5,229 bases of DNA from the NCBI GenBank assembly GCA_013619005.1, contig JABXKY010000233.1:1-5229 (forward strand), given 5' to 3'. The translations under genes were made by a program, and so were the position numbers. Positions 1-5,229 of the stretch are shown here, one piece after another. Every line of letters begins with the position of its first letter. Positions within the stretch are counted from its first letter, which is position 1. Source of the stretch: Candidatus Bathyarchaeota archaeon. Its GTDB lineage: Archaea; Thermoproteota; Bathyarchaeia; TCS64. The notes under the pieces were generated by a model. That model did no database searches. It was given only the letters and a program-made list of their open reading frames with translations, and was not told the origin of the DNA.

Positions 1-13
1 CTAATACATAGAA

Positions 14-30
14 GACAATATAAAAAGATA
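14..30 (-). terminator. T-rich terminator candidate after the ATPase gene
   Basis: About 20 nt past the ATPase TAA the minus strand becomes T-rich and includes a T5 run (26-22) flanked by further AT. This fits an archaeal T-tract terminator. There is no obvious stem, and the window ends just beyond. Confidence 0.35.
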
Positions 31-48
31 AGGTATAGAGACCAGTAT

Positions 49-2808
49 TTACACACGTCTGTGTTCTACATACTGTCTCTTGGGGATCAGCCTCTGCGGT
101 ACAATCAGGAAGGCAGTGAGGCTTCCCAGGAAGCAGAGTAGCAGCTGGAACCCTGTGAGCGGCACAACGTGGAATATCACGTTGAACGCGGGAATGTACA
201 GTATCATGAACTGCAGTCCCAGGCCAACAACTACGCTGATAAACAGCATCTTGTTTGCAGTCCACCCCTCCAGCCCCATCTGGAATATGTGCTTGGTCTC
301 ACTCCTGCACTGGTAGGCCAGCAAGAACTCGAAGAACACGATGCTGGTGAACGCAACCGTTCTCGCCGTCGCCGCTGCCAGCTCAAAGTCTCCACCCGTC
401 TTTGCGATGGTGTCGATGTAGACCCAGAAGAAGGGTATGAAGTCGCTGATGAAGTCAACAAGCGCCGCGAACACTATGAATCGCCAGAACCTCTTGAGGA
501 TGTCCTCCTTGGGGTCCCTCGGCGGGTACTTCATGATGTCCGGGTCCGGTGGGTCGATGCTCAATGCCAGCGCTGGCAGGCCGTCCGTTACAAGGTTGAT
601 CCACAGAATGTGGATAGGCAGGAACGGAACTGGTAGGCCAAGCACGGCGGTGACGGTGATCTCAAGGAACTCGTCAAAGTTGGCTGCTAGCATGAGCCTG
701 ATGTACTTTGTGACGTTGGTGTAGATCTCACGTCCTCCCTTGATGGCGTGGACGATGGTGGCGAAGTTATCGTCCTCGAGGACCATGTCGCTGGCCTCTT
801 TTGTGACGTCGGTGCCCTTGATGCCCATGGCTACGCCGATATCGGCTGCCTTCAGGGCGGGTGCGTCGTTGACGCCGTCCCCTGTCATGGCGACGATGTG
901 GTTCAGCCTCTTCAGGCTCAGGGCGATCCTCATCTTGTGCTCCGGGCTTACCCTGGCGCAGACTCGGACGTTCTCGATTGTGTCGTCAAGCTGGTCATCG
1001 GTGAGCGCCTCGATCTCGATGCCTTCCAGTACGGATAAATCGGTTTCTTCCCTGAGAATTCCGATCTGCTTGGCTATTGCGACTGCTGTGATCCTGTGGT
1101 CACCTGTGACCATAACGGACCTAATGCCTGCCTCGGCTGCCATCTTGATAGCCGCTGGCACCTCTTCCCTCGCGGGGTCAATCATTCCCATGAGCCCGAC
1201 GAAGACAAGGTCCGCCTCGACCTCGTCAACCTCCAGTGCCGATACATCGTAATCATCGGGGAGCTCCTTGTAGGCCATGCCCAGGACACGGAGCGCGTCC
1301 TCTGCCATGCCTTGCATGACCGCGAGGTTCTCGTCTATGTCCTTCTGGGTTAGGTCCCTGACCTCCCCGTCAAGGATCTTTGTTGATCTCTCGAGTACCA
1401 TCTCGGATGCGCCCTTGACGTAGGCGACCAGGTTGCCCTCAGGGGTCCTGTGGACAGTGGTCATCCGTTTCCTTGTTGAGTCGAATGGGATCTCGCTGAC
1501 CCTCGGGTACTCCTCCTTGAGCGCCTTGACCGGTATACCTGCCTTCTCGGCGGCTACCACGAACGCGCCCTCGGTGGGGTCACCGAAGCAGACCCAGTTG
1601 CCGTTGTTCAGCTGGATGGTTGAGTCGTTGTTCAGTGCGCTGATGCGTAGGAGCCGCTCTAGCTGGGGGGCATCAACGGGGTTAACCTTCTCCCCGTTTT
1701 CCATGAACTCGCCTTCGGGCTGGTATCCTGCCCCTGTTACATCGATATTCCTGTTGGCTGAGTACATTCTCGTGACAGTCATCTCGTTTTTCGTAAGTGT
1801 CCCGGTTTTGTCGCTGCAGATTACCGTGGTGCTTCCAAGGGTCTCAACGCTTGCAAGCCTACGCACGATGGCCTTCTGCTTGGCCATCCTGCTGGTTCCA
1901 AGCGCAAGAGTAATGGTCAGCACCGCTGGGAGCCCTTCTGGGATCGCTGAGACCGCAAGGCTGACGCTGGTCATGAAGACCTCCTCGAGAGTCCTGTCGT
2001 GTACGAACCAGAGCACGAAGAAGACGAACACTGTCAGCACAAGGCTGATAGCGATGAGCTGCCTGCCCATCTTGTCCATCTTTTGCGTCAGTGGTGGTGG
2101 CTCTACGTCGATTGACATGACCATGCCCGCGATCTTACCGAACTGGCTGCTCATGCCAGTCTCAGTGACGACGGCTACGGCCCTGCCGTTGGTGACAACG
2201 GTCCCCATGAAGACCATGTTCTTCTGGTCGCCAATACCCGCGTCAGGGGAGACTGTGTCAAGCCTCTTGCTCACAGGCCTTGATTCACCCGTCAGGGCGG
2301 CCTCGTCGACTTCAAGGTTTGCCGCCTCAAGGAGCCTGCTGTCAGCCGGTATTCTGCTTCCAGCTTCAAGAATTATTATGTCCCCGGGGACAAGGTCCTT
2401 GGAGTCAATTGACTCCTCTTTGCCCGCCCTTAGAACGAGTACATGCGGGGAAACCATTGCCTTCAGGGCCTCCACGGCTTGTTCCGCACGGTACTCCTGG
2501 ACGAAGCCCAGGATAGCGTTCATGACGACGATTACAAGTATCACATACATGTCCGTCATGGGCTCGCCTTGCTGTACTGCGATGTAGCCTGACACGGCCG
2601 CTGATATTACGAGAACTACGACGAGTATGCTTGTGAACTGCTCCCAGAGAAGGTGATACCACTGCTTCTTTGCCTCCTCCTTCAGCTCGTTTGGTCCATA
2701 CTCTTGGAGTCGTTTAGCGGCTTCCTCATCGGAGATGCCTTCACGGCTAGTCTCCAGCGCGGAAAGAACGCCGTCACTTTCTGTCGAGTGCCAGTCTTTC
2801 TTTTCCAA
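49..2808 (-). CDS. P2A-type calcium-transporting P-type ATPase (SERCA/PMR1-like)
   Basis: This is a membrane pump that uses ATP to move Ca2+ out of the cytoplasm. It is 919 residues, a normal length for the P2A family. Order: N-terminal cation-ATPase domain (about 6-75), TM1-2 (about 52-105), actuator domain with TGES at 173-176, TM3-4 (about 249-306) with PEGLP at 290-294, phosphorylation motif DKTGT with D333, nucleotide-binding domain with KGA at 465-467, P-domain motifs TGD (568-570) and GDGVND (643-648), then TM5-10 (about 696-904). The SERCA Ca2+ ligands have counterparts: E291 (E309), N710 and E713 (N768, E771), N738, T741 and D742 (N796, T799, D800), and E827 (E908). Both sites therefore look complete, which favours Ca2+ over Na+/K+ or Mn2+-only transport. 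The start is TTG: an in-frame TAA lies at 2814-2812, there is no earlier start, and GGTG at 2818-2815 is a well-spaced SD. The stop is TAA. The gene probably has its own promoter downstream of the PIN gene. Confidence 0.95.
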   Translation of the reverse strand: MEKKDWHSTESDGVLSALETSREGISDEEAAKRLQEYGPNELKEEAKKQWYHLLWEQFTSILVVVLVISAAVSGYIAVQQGEPMTDMYVILVIVVMNAILGFVQEYRAEQAVEALKAMVSPHVLVLRAGKEESIDSKDLVPGDIIILEAGSRIPADSRLLEAANLEVDEAALTGESRPVSKRLDTVSPDAGIGDQKNMVFMGTVVTNGRAVAVVTETGMSSQFGKIAGMVMSIDVEPPPLTQKMDKMGRQLIAISLVLTVFVFFVLWFVHDRTLEEVFMTSVSLAVSAIPEGLPAVLTITLALGTSRMAKQKAIVRRLASVETLGSTTVICSDKTGTLTKNEMTVTRMYSANRNIDVTGAGYQPEGEFMENGEKVNPVDAPQLERLLRISALNNDSTIQLNNGNWVCFGDPTEGAFVVAAEKAGIPVKALKEEYPRVSEIPFDSTRKRMTTVHRTPEGNLVAYVKGASEMVLERSTKILDGEVRDLTQKDIDENLAVMQGMAEDALRVLGMAYKELPDDYDVSALEVDEVEADLVFVGLMGMIDPAREEVPAAIKMAAEAGIRSVMVTGDHRITAVAIAKQIGILREETDLSVLEGIEIEALTDDQLDDTIENVRVCARVSPEHKMRIALSLKRLNHIVAMTGDGVNDAPALKAADIGVAMGIKGTDVTKEASDMVLEDDNFATIVHAIKGGREIYTNVTKYIRLMLAANFDEFLEITVTAVLGLPVPFLPIHILWINLVTDGLPALALSIDPPDPDIMKYPPRDPKEDILKRFWRFIVFAALVDFISDFIPFFWVYIDTIAKTGGDFELAAATARTVAFTSIVFFEFLLAYQCRSETKHIFQMGLEGWTANKMLFISVVVGLGLQFMILYIPAFNVIFHVVPLTGFQLLLCFLGSLTAFLIVPQRLIPKRQYVEHRRV

Positions 2809-2832
2809 GATTTACACCATTTGAGTTTATTC

Positions 2833-2851
2833 TAGGTCAGAGTTTGACCTA
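2833..2851 (-). promoter_or_regulatory. Perfect 7-bp inverted repeat, operator candidate for the ATPase
   Basis: TAGGTCA and TGACCTA flank a 5-bp spacer, and flanking bases extend the symmetry partly. The site lies just after the predicted transcription start and 24 nt before the TTG codon, where a dimeric repressor would block transcription. It could instead form a short hairpin at the 5' end of the mRNA. It lacks a following T-run, so it is not a good terminator. Confidence 0.45.
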
Positions 2852-2875
2852 ATTCTACAATGGGAATACTTTATC

Positions 2876-2883
2876 GCTTAAAA
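2876..2883 (-). promoter_or_regulatory. TATA-box candidate for the Ca2+ ATPase gene
   Basis: The minus strand reads TTTTAAGC in an AT-rich gap after the PIN gene, sharing TTTAAGC with the aIF2-gamma promoter. Initiation about 25 nt downstream would be near 2855, leaving a leader of about 47 nt to the TTG start. A second TATA-like stretch, GATAAAGTAT (2875-2866), is nearby. Confidence 0.45.
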
Positions 2884-2918
2884 CTCCTACGCTGAAAGCA
2901 CTAATTCAATATTATCTG

Positions 2919-2923
2919 AAAAA
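2919..2923 (-). terminator. Weak T-run terminator candidate after the PIN gene
   Basis: A run of five T on the minus strand starts 2 nt after the PIN stop codon. Archaeal transcription often ends in T-rich tracts without a stem, but this one is short, so readthrough into the ATPase gene is possible. Confidence 0.25.
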
Positions 2924-2925
2924 TC

Positions 2926-3312
2926 CTAGCCGTCCAAGACCAGGTAATTCCTCTGTCTAAGATAAATCACCTTGACACCTGCTTTCCTCGCCTTCTGCCT
3001 GAGCTCCGAGTCGGTGGTCCCTAGAACCATCCTCTCCCGCGAAGCTAGATTCACAAGGCTGTCATCAACCTCGCCATCGCCGGGGTCCTCGATTAAGGTG
3101 CACTGCCCAGCATAAGTCTCCGCCAGCCGTAGCTCCTTGACGAAGCTGGGTTTGGACTTTTCCTTGAGGAGCCTTATCTCGTTCAGTACCCTGGATGAGA
3201 CGTAAAACTCTGTGAGGTCATTGACGGCGTCAGATGAATCCGTGAAAATATCCACCTTGAAACGTACCGGGATTAATAGAAAGTTTGTGTCGACAAGAAT
3301 CCTTGTGGGCAT
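2926..3312 (-). CDS. PIN-domain nuclease, FCF1/UTP24-like rRNA-processing type
   Basis: This 128-residue protein is a single PIN domain, a metal-dependent RNase fold. The expected acidic residues are present: D8 in a VDTN motif at the end of the first strand, E45 in the LNEIRLL helix, D83/D84 in VDDSLVNLA, and D101 in GTTDSEL. It ends with the strand VKVIYLRQ. Sequence and position match the archaeal family annotated as FCF1 rRNA-processing protein, which is often encoded directly after aIF2-gamma. Eukaryotic Fcf1/Utp24 cuts pre-18S rRNA; the archaeal target is inferred, not shown here. The ATG overlaps the aIF2-gamma TAA by one base (TAATG), and GAGGG at 3320-3316 is its SD, so coupling to aIF2-gamma is likely. 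No antitoxin gene is adjacent, which argues against a VapC toxin. The stop is TAG. Confidence 0.88.
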   Translation of the reverse strand: MPTRILVDTNFLLIPVRFKVDIFTDSSDAVNDLTEFYVSSRVLNEIRLLKEKSKPSFVKELRLAETYAGQCTLIEDPGDGEVDDSLVNLASRERMVLGTTDSELRQKARKAGVKVIYLRQRNYLVLDG

Positions 3313-4553
3313 TATCCCTCACGGACTGTCCCGAACCCGATGAGCCTCCAGCGGCTTCCGATTCGCCTGCTGATGGCAACGCGGTCACCGGGGAGCGCGC
3401 AGACTGGAATTGAAAGGGATGCCTCCAGGTTCTTTTTCTTGATCTGGGTGATTTCACCCATGGTCTTGGCGGTACCGACGTTGAGAAGCATCTTTTCGCC
3501 CCTCGCGATCTGTGCCACCTTCTCCTCCATCCTGGTACCGACGACGCTCTCGAACAGCTCGTAATCAAGGTTGAGCGAGTCCAATACTGGGGGGAGGGTC
3601 CCTGGCTCGCCGATGAGGCTTCCAACCAACCCGTCCGATTTTGATAGACTCGGGTCCAGCTGTGTGCCAACCCCCGCAAGTCCTCCTGGGAGGGCCGTGT
3701 CAACCGCGGTACCTCCCACATGGAGGCTTGTGATCTTGGTGTAGAGCTCCCGCATCTTGATCCGGTTCTTCTGCCTCTGGGGCAACCCGGGCCTTATCTC
3801 CACCTCTTCCCCTAGCTTGAAGCTTCCCTGTGTAATGCTTCCTCCGATTACGCCTCCCACCATCTCCTCGATCTCGGTTCCTGGCTTGTTCACGTCAAAA
3901 CTCCTGACGATGTACATCCTGGGTGGCAGGTCTGGGTCTCTCTCAGGTGTGGGCAGGTACTCCTGCATAGCCTGAATAAGCAAATCCACGTTGACGACCT
4001 GTTGAGCTGAGACGGGGATTATTGGCACATCCTCTGCGATGCTGCCCTTGAGGAATTTCTTGATGTCCTTGTAGCTCTCCTCGGCGTCCTCCAGTGTGAC
4101 GAGGTCGATCTTGTTCTGGACGACGATGAGCTTCGTTAGTCCCATGGCCTGGATGGCCGCCAGGTGCTCACGTGTCTGTGGCTGGGGGCATTTCTCGTTC
4201 GCAGCTATGACCAGTATAGCTCCGTCCATTACGGCGGCGCCGCTGAGCATGGTCGCCATCAGGATTTCGTGGCCAGGGGCGTCCACGAAGCTGAGGGTCC
4301 TCTGAAGCTCGGTCTCTGTGTCACAGTTGGGGCATGTCTCTGTTACGCAGTAACACTCGGGCTCGTCGCAGTTCGGACACTTGTAGATTGCTGTATCGGC
4401 GTATCCTAGCTTGATTGTGATTCCACGTTTCAGCTCCTCGCTGTGGCGGCTCGCCCATTCCCCAGTTATTGCCTGGACTAGGGTCGTCTTTCCGTGGTCT
4501 ACGTGTCCGATGGTGCCTATGTTGACTTCAGGTTGTTGTGGTAGTTTTGGAAT
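3312..4553 (-). CDS. eif2g: Translation initiation factor aIF2 subunit gamma, apparent AUU start
   Basis: This is the GTPase core of heterotrimeric aIF2, which carries initiator Met-tRNA to the small ribosomal subunit. Counted from an ATT codon at 4553-4551 it has 413 residues, matching the usual length of about 410-415. Visible features: P-loop GHVDHGKT (16-23), switch 1 RGIT (43-46), a cysteine-rich zinc knuckle (C59xxC62 to C74xxC77, with extra C67 and C69), DAPGH (91-95), NKID (147-150) and an SAQ G5 motif near 182. Beta-barrel domain II starts around 210 (MYIVRSFDVNKPG) and domain III fills roughly 320-413. There is no ATG, GTG or TTG between the in-frame TGA at 4583-4581 and the GTG at 4286 (residue 90), and a start at 4286 would delete the P-loop. 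ATT fits best: AGGGG at 4567-4563 is 9 nt upstream, and MPKLPQQPEVNIG resembles family N-termini. ATC at 4559 (415 residues) is the alternative. Identity is certain; only the start is uncertain. Confidence 0.93.
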   Translation of the reverse strand: MPKLPQQPEVNIGTIGHVDHGKTTLVQAITGEWASRHSEELKRGITIKLGYADTAIYKCPNCDEPECYCVTETCPNCDTETELQRTLSFVDAPGHEILMATMLSGAAVMDGAILVIAANEKCPQPQTREHLAAIQAMGLTKLIVVQNKIDLVTLEDAEESYKDIKKFLKGSIAEDVPIIPVSAQQVVNVDLLIQAMQEYLPTPERDPDLPPRMYIVRSFDVNKPGTEIEEMVGGVIGGSITQGSFKLGEEVEIRPGLPQRQKNRIKMRELYTKITSLHVGGTAVDTALPGGLAGVGTQLDPSLSKSDGLVGSLIGEPGTLPPVLDSLNLDYELFESVVGTRMEEKVAQIARGEKMLLNVGTAKTMGEITQIKKKNLEASLSIPVCALPGDRVAISRRIGSRWRLIGFGTVREG

Positions 4554-4562
4554 ATGGATTCG

Positions 4563-4567
4563 CCCCT
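4563..4567 (-). promoter_or_regulatory. SD-like AGGGG deciding the aIF2-gamma start
   Basis: AGGGG on the minus strand lies 9 nt upstream of the ATT at 4553 and only 3 nt upstream of the ATC at 4559. The spacing favours ATT as the initiation codon. The match to the archaeal anti-SD is partial. Confidence 0.45.
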
Positions 4568-4596
4568 GTGGATCGTGCTTTCACTACTGAATCTTT

Positions 4597-4605
4597 GCTT
4601 AAATA
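4597..4605 (-). promoter_or_regulatory. TATA-box candidate for aIF2-gamma/PIN unit
   Basis: The minus strand reads TATTTAAGC, a good archaeal TATA-like box. Initiation about 25 nt downstream would fall near 4576, giving a leader of about 23 nt to the ATT at 4553. The TTTAAGC core recurs in the ATPase promoter candidate. No expression data are available. Confidence 0.55.
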
Positions 4606-4652
4606 CGTATCCCCACTCGCGAGACTTGTATGGGTACTGTATTGGTAGAGTA

Positions 4653-4667
4653 GGTAAAGAGTTATAT
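4653..4667 (+). promoter_or_regulatory. BRE + TATA candidate for the small gene-sat operon
   Basis: GGTAAA (4653-4658) fits the archaeal BRE pattern RNWAAW, and TTATAT (4662-4667) is a TATA box. Initiation about 24 nt further on would fall near 4689, leaving a short leader holding just the SD at 4694-4698 before the ATG at 4705. Confidence 0.6.
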
Positions 4668-4693
4668 CTGAAACGCCGTGACTATTGGATATC

Positions 4694-4698
4694 AGGTG
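4694..4698 (+). promoter_or_regulatory. Shine-Dalgarno AGGTG of the small RHH-like gene
   Basis: AGGTG lies 6 nt before the ATG at 4705. It complements the archaeal 16S rRNA tail and fixes the start of the 66-residue protein. Confidence 0.75.
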
Positions 4699-4704
4699 TA
4701 GAAA

Positions 4705-4905
4705 ATGAGCGATAAGGTAGATGTCAAGATCAGTAAGGAGCTCTATGACAAGGTCAAGGAAAAGATAACCGGGACCAGCATCACAACCGTCGAGGAGTAC
4801 ATCGAGCTGCTCCTTGAGAACGAGTTCCCTGAGGAGACCGAGTACACCGCTGAGGAAGAGGAGCTCATCAGGGAGCGCCTCAGGCGACTGGGATACATCG
4901 AGTGA
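4705..4905 (+). CDS. Small acidic protein, ribbon-helix-helix (CopG)-like, paired with sat
   Basis: This 66-residue protein is very rich in Glu and Lys and has no signal peptide or membrane segment. It opens with a strand-like VDVKIS (5-10), then a helix (SKELYDKVKEKI, 10-21), a TTVEEY turn, and a second helix (about 28-41). This strand-helix-helix order is that of ribbon-helix-helix/CopG proteins. A Glu-rich third helix ends in RERLRRLGYIE. AGGTG at 4694-4698, 6 nt before the ATG, is a strong SD. The Sat start codon follows 5 nt after its stop, so the two form an operon. It may be a transcriptional regulator or a small partner of sulfate activation. The acidic tail is unusual for a DNA binder, so a protein-binding role is equally plausible. 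The gene is clearly real; the fold is a visual inference and the function is unknown. Confidence 0.85.
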   Translation: MSDKVDVKISKELYDKVKEKITGTSITTVEEYIELLLENEFPEETEYTAEEEELIRERLRRLGYIE

Positions 4906-4906
4906 T
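4902..4906 (+). promoter_or_regulatory. Shine-Dalgarno GTGAT of sat, overlapping upstream stop
   Basis: GTGAT contains the TGA stop of the small gene (4903-4905) and ends 4 nt before the sat ATG. A ribosome terminating on the first gene would sit on the SD of the second, consistent with translational coupling. Confidence 0.55.
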
Positions 4907-4910
4907 ACAT

Positions 4911-5229
4911 ATGCCAAGACCACACGGCGGAAAACTGGTGAACAGGCTTACACAGGATAGTGATATAGACCGGGTCAAGGCAGAGGCGCTGGAGATGCCC
5001 AAGGTCTCGGTTAGCCACGAGTCGAGGCTGGACTTTGAGAACATCGCGTTCGGACTTTATAGTCCACTCAAAGGACCGCTGACGGAGGCAGATCTGGACA
5101 CGGTCGTATCAAACGGCAGGCTCAGCAATGACACCCCTTGGACTATCCCCATACTATTGGATGTAACAGAGGATGACGCCTCCATGTTTGAGACAGGAGA
5201 TTCAAGAGCCGCAGAGAGCGACGGAGAAC
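4911..5229 (+). CDS. sat: Sulfate adenylyltransferase (ATP sulfurylase), N-terminal part
   Basis: Reading from ATG at 4911, 106 codons stay open to the window edge, so the gene is 3' truncated by the window, not broken. ATP sulfurylase makes adenosine 5'-phosphosulfate from ATP and sulfate in the cytoplasm, the first step of sulfate activation. The translation has the family's N-terminal signatures: PHGGKLVNRL (4-13), the SPLKGPLTEADL segment (51-62, usually SPLxGF/P), and GRLSNDTPWTIPILLDV (69-85). This part is the PUA-like N-terminal domain. The catalytic QxRNPxHxxH motif would lie beyond the window and cannot be checked. GTGAT at 4902-4906 matches the archaeal SD, overlaps the stop of the upstream small gene and sits 4 nt before the ATG, which suggests coupled translation. 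Whether the full protein is assimilatory, dissimilatory or fused to APS kinase cannot be judged here. Confidence 0.93.
   Translation, partial: MPRPHGGKLVNRLTQDSDIDRVKAEALEMPKVSVSHESRLDFENIAFGLYSPLKGPLTEADLDTVVSNGRLSNDTPWTIPILLDVTEDDASMFETGDSRAAESDGE

Noticed and set aside
169..636. Plus-strand frame of 155 codons under the 3' end of the ATPase gene
   Set aside because: It lies wholly antisense to the TM5-10 coding region, with no SD or promoter and no recognisable domain.
1433..2587. Long plus-strand open frame of 384 codons opposite the ATPase gene
   Set aside because: It is antisense to clear P-type ATPase motifs, and its Ser/Thr/Leu-rich translation matches no family I recognise. Codon bias of the real gene explains the openness.
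2845..2861. TTGACC...TACAAT on the plus strand, resembling bacterial -35/-10 boxes
   Set aside because: The spacing is only 6 bp, the window is archaeal, and no plus-strand gene follows. The TTGACC is part of the inverted repeat.
2926..3312. PIN protein as a VapC-type toxin
   Set aside because: No small antitoxin gene is adjacent. It overlaps aIF2-gamma by one base, a context and sequence type matching the FCF1-like rRNA-processing family.
3312..4286. Shorter aIF2-gamma starting at GTG 4286
   Set aside because: This is the first conventional start codon in frame, but it would remove the P-loop, switch 1 and the zinc knuckle, all intact and in frame upstream. It is an internal valine before DAPGH.
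4528..4923. Minus-strand frame of 131 codons across the intergenic region and the small gene
   Set aside because: It is antisense to the small gene, crosses the divergent promoter region and has no domain. The plus-strand small gene has a strong SD and sat linkage.

Overview
The window is archaeal. It carries a gamma subunit of translation initiation factor aIF2, a stand-alone PIN-domain nuclease of the FCF1/UTP24 type, TATA/BRE-like promoter sequences, and Shine-Dalgarno sequences that fit the archaeal 16S rRNA tail. Moderate G+C, AGG-rich arginine codons and the style of the aIF2-gamma N-terminus suggest a euryarchaeon, possibly of Thermoplasmata affinity. That placement is inference and would need a phylogenetic tree.

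Layout. The left and centre (49-4553) lie on the minus strand. In transcription order they are aIF2-gamma (4553-3312), a PIN nuclease that overlaps its stop codon by one base (3312-2926), a 117-bp gap with its own promoter-like sequence and a perfect 7-bp inverted repeat, and a 919-residue P2A-type Ca2+-transporting ATPase (2808-49). The right end is on the plus strand: a 66-residue acidic protein resembling a ribbon-helix-helix (CopG-like) protein (4705-4905), then the first 106 codons of ATP sulfurylase (Sat, from 4911), which runs off the end of the window. The two transcription units diverge from a roughly 150-bp intergenic region (4554-4704) with a recognisable promoter in each direction.

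How the genes relate. aIF2-gamma and the PIN protein form a translation/ribosome-biogenesis pair and look translationally coupled. The small protein and Sat form a sulfate-activation pair, with the Sat ribosome binding site built over the stop codon of the small gene. The Ca2+ ATPase is co-directional with the aIF2-gamma unit but probably has its own regulated promoter.

The most unusual observation concerns aIF2-gamma. As sequenced it has no ATG, GTG or TTG between the upstream in-frame stop (4583-4581) and a GTG at 4286 that lies beyond the GTPase P-loop. The best start is an ATT (AUU) at 4553, which gives 413 residues and sits 9 nt after a G-rich SD-like element. A translation initiation factor starting at AUU would parallel bacterial infC (IF3), whose AUU start is the basis of autoregulation. 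A single-base sequencing error is the main competing explanation.
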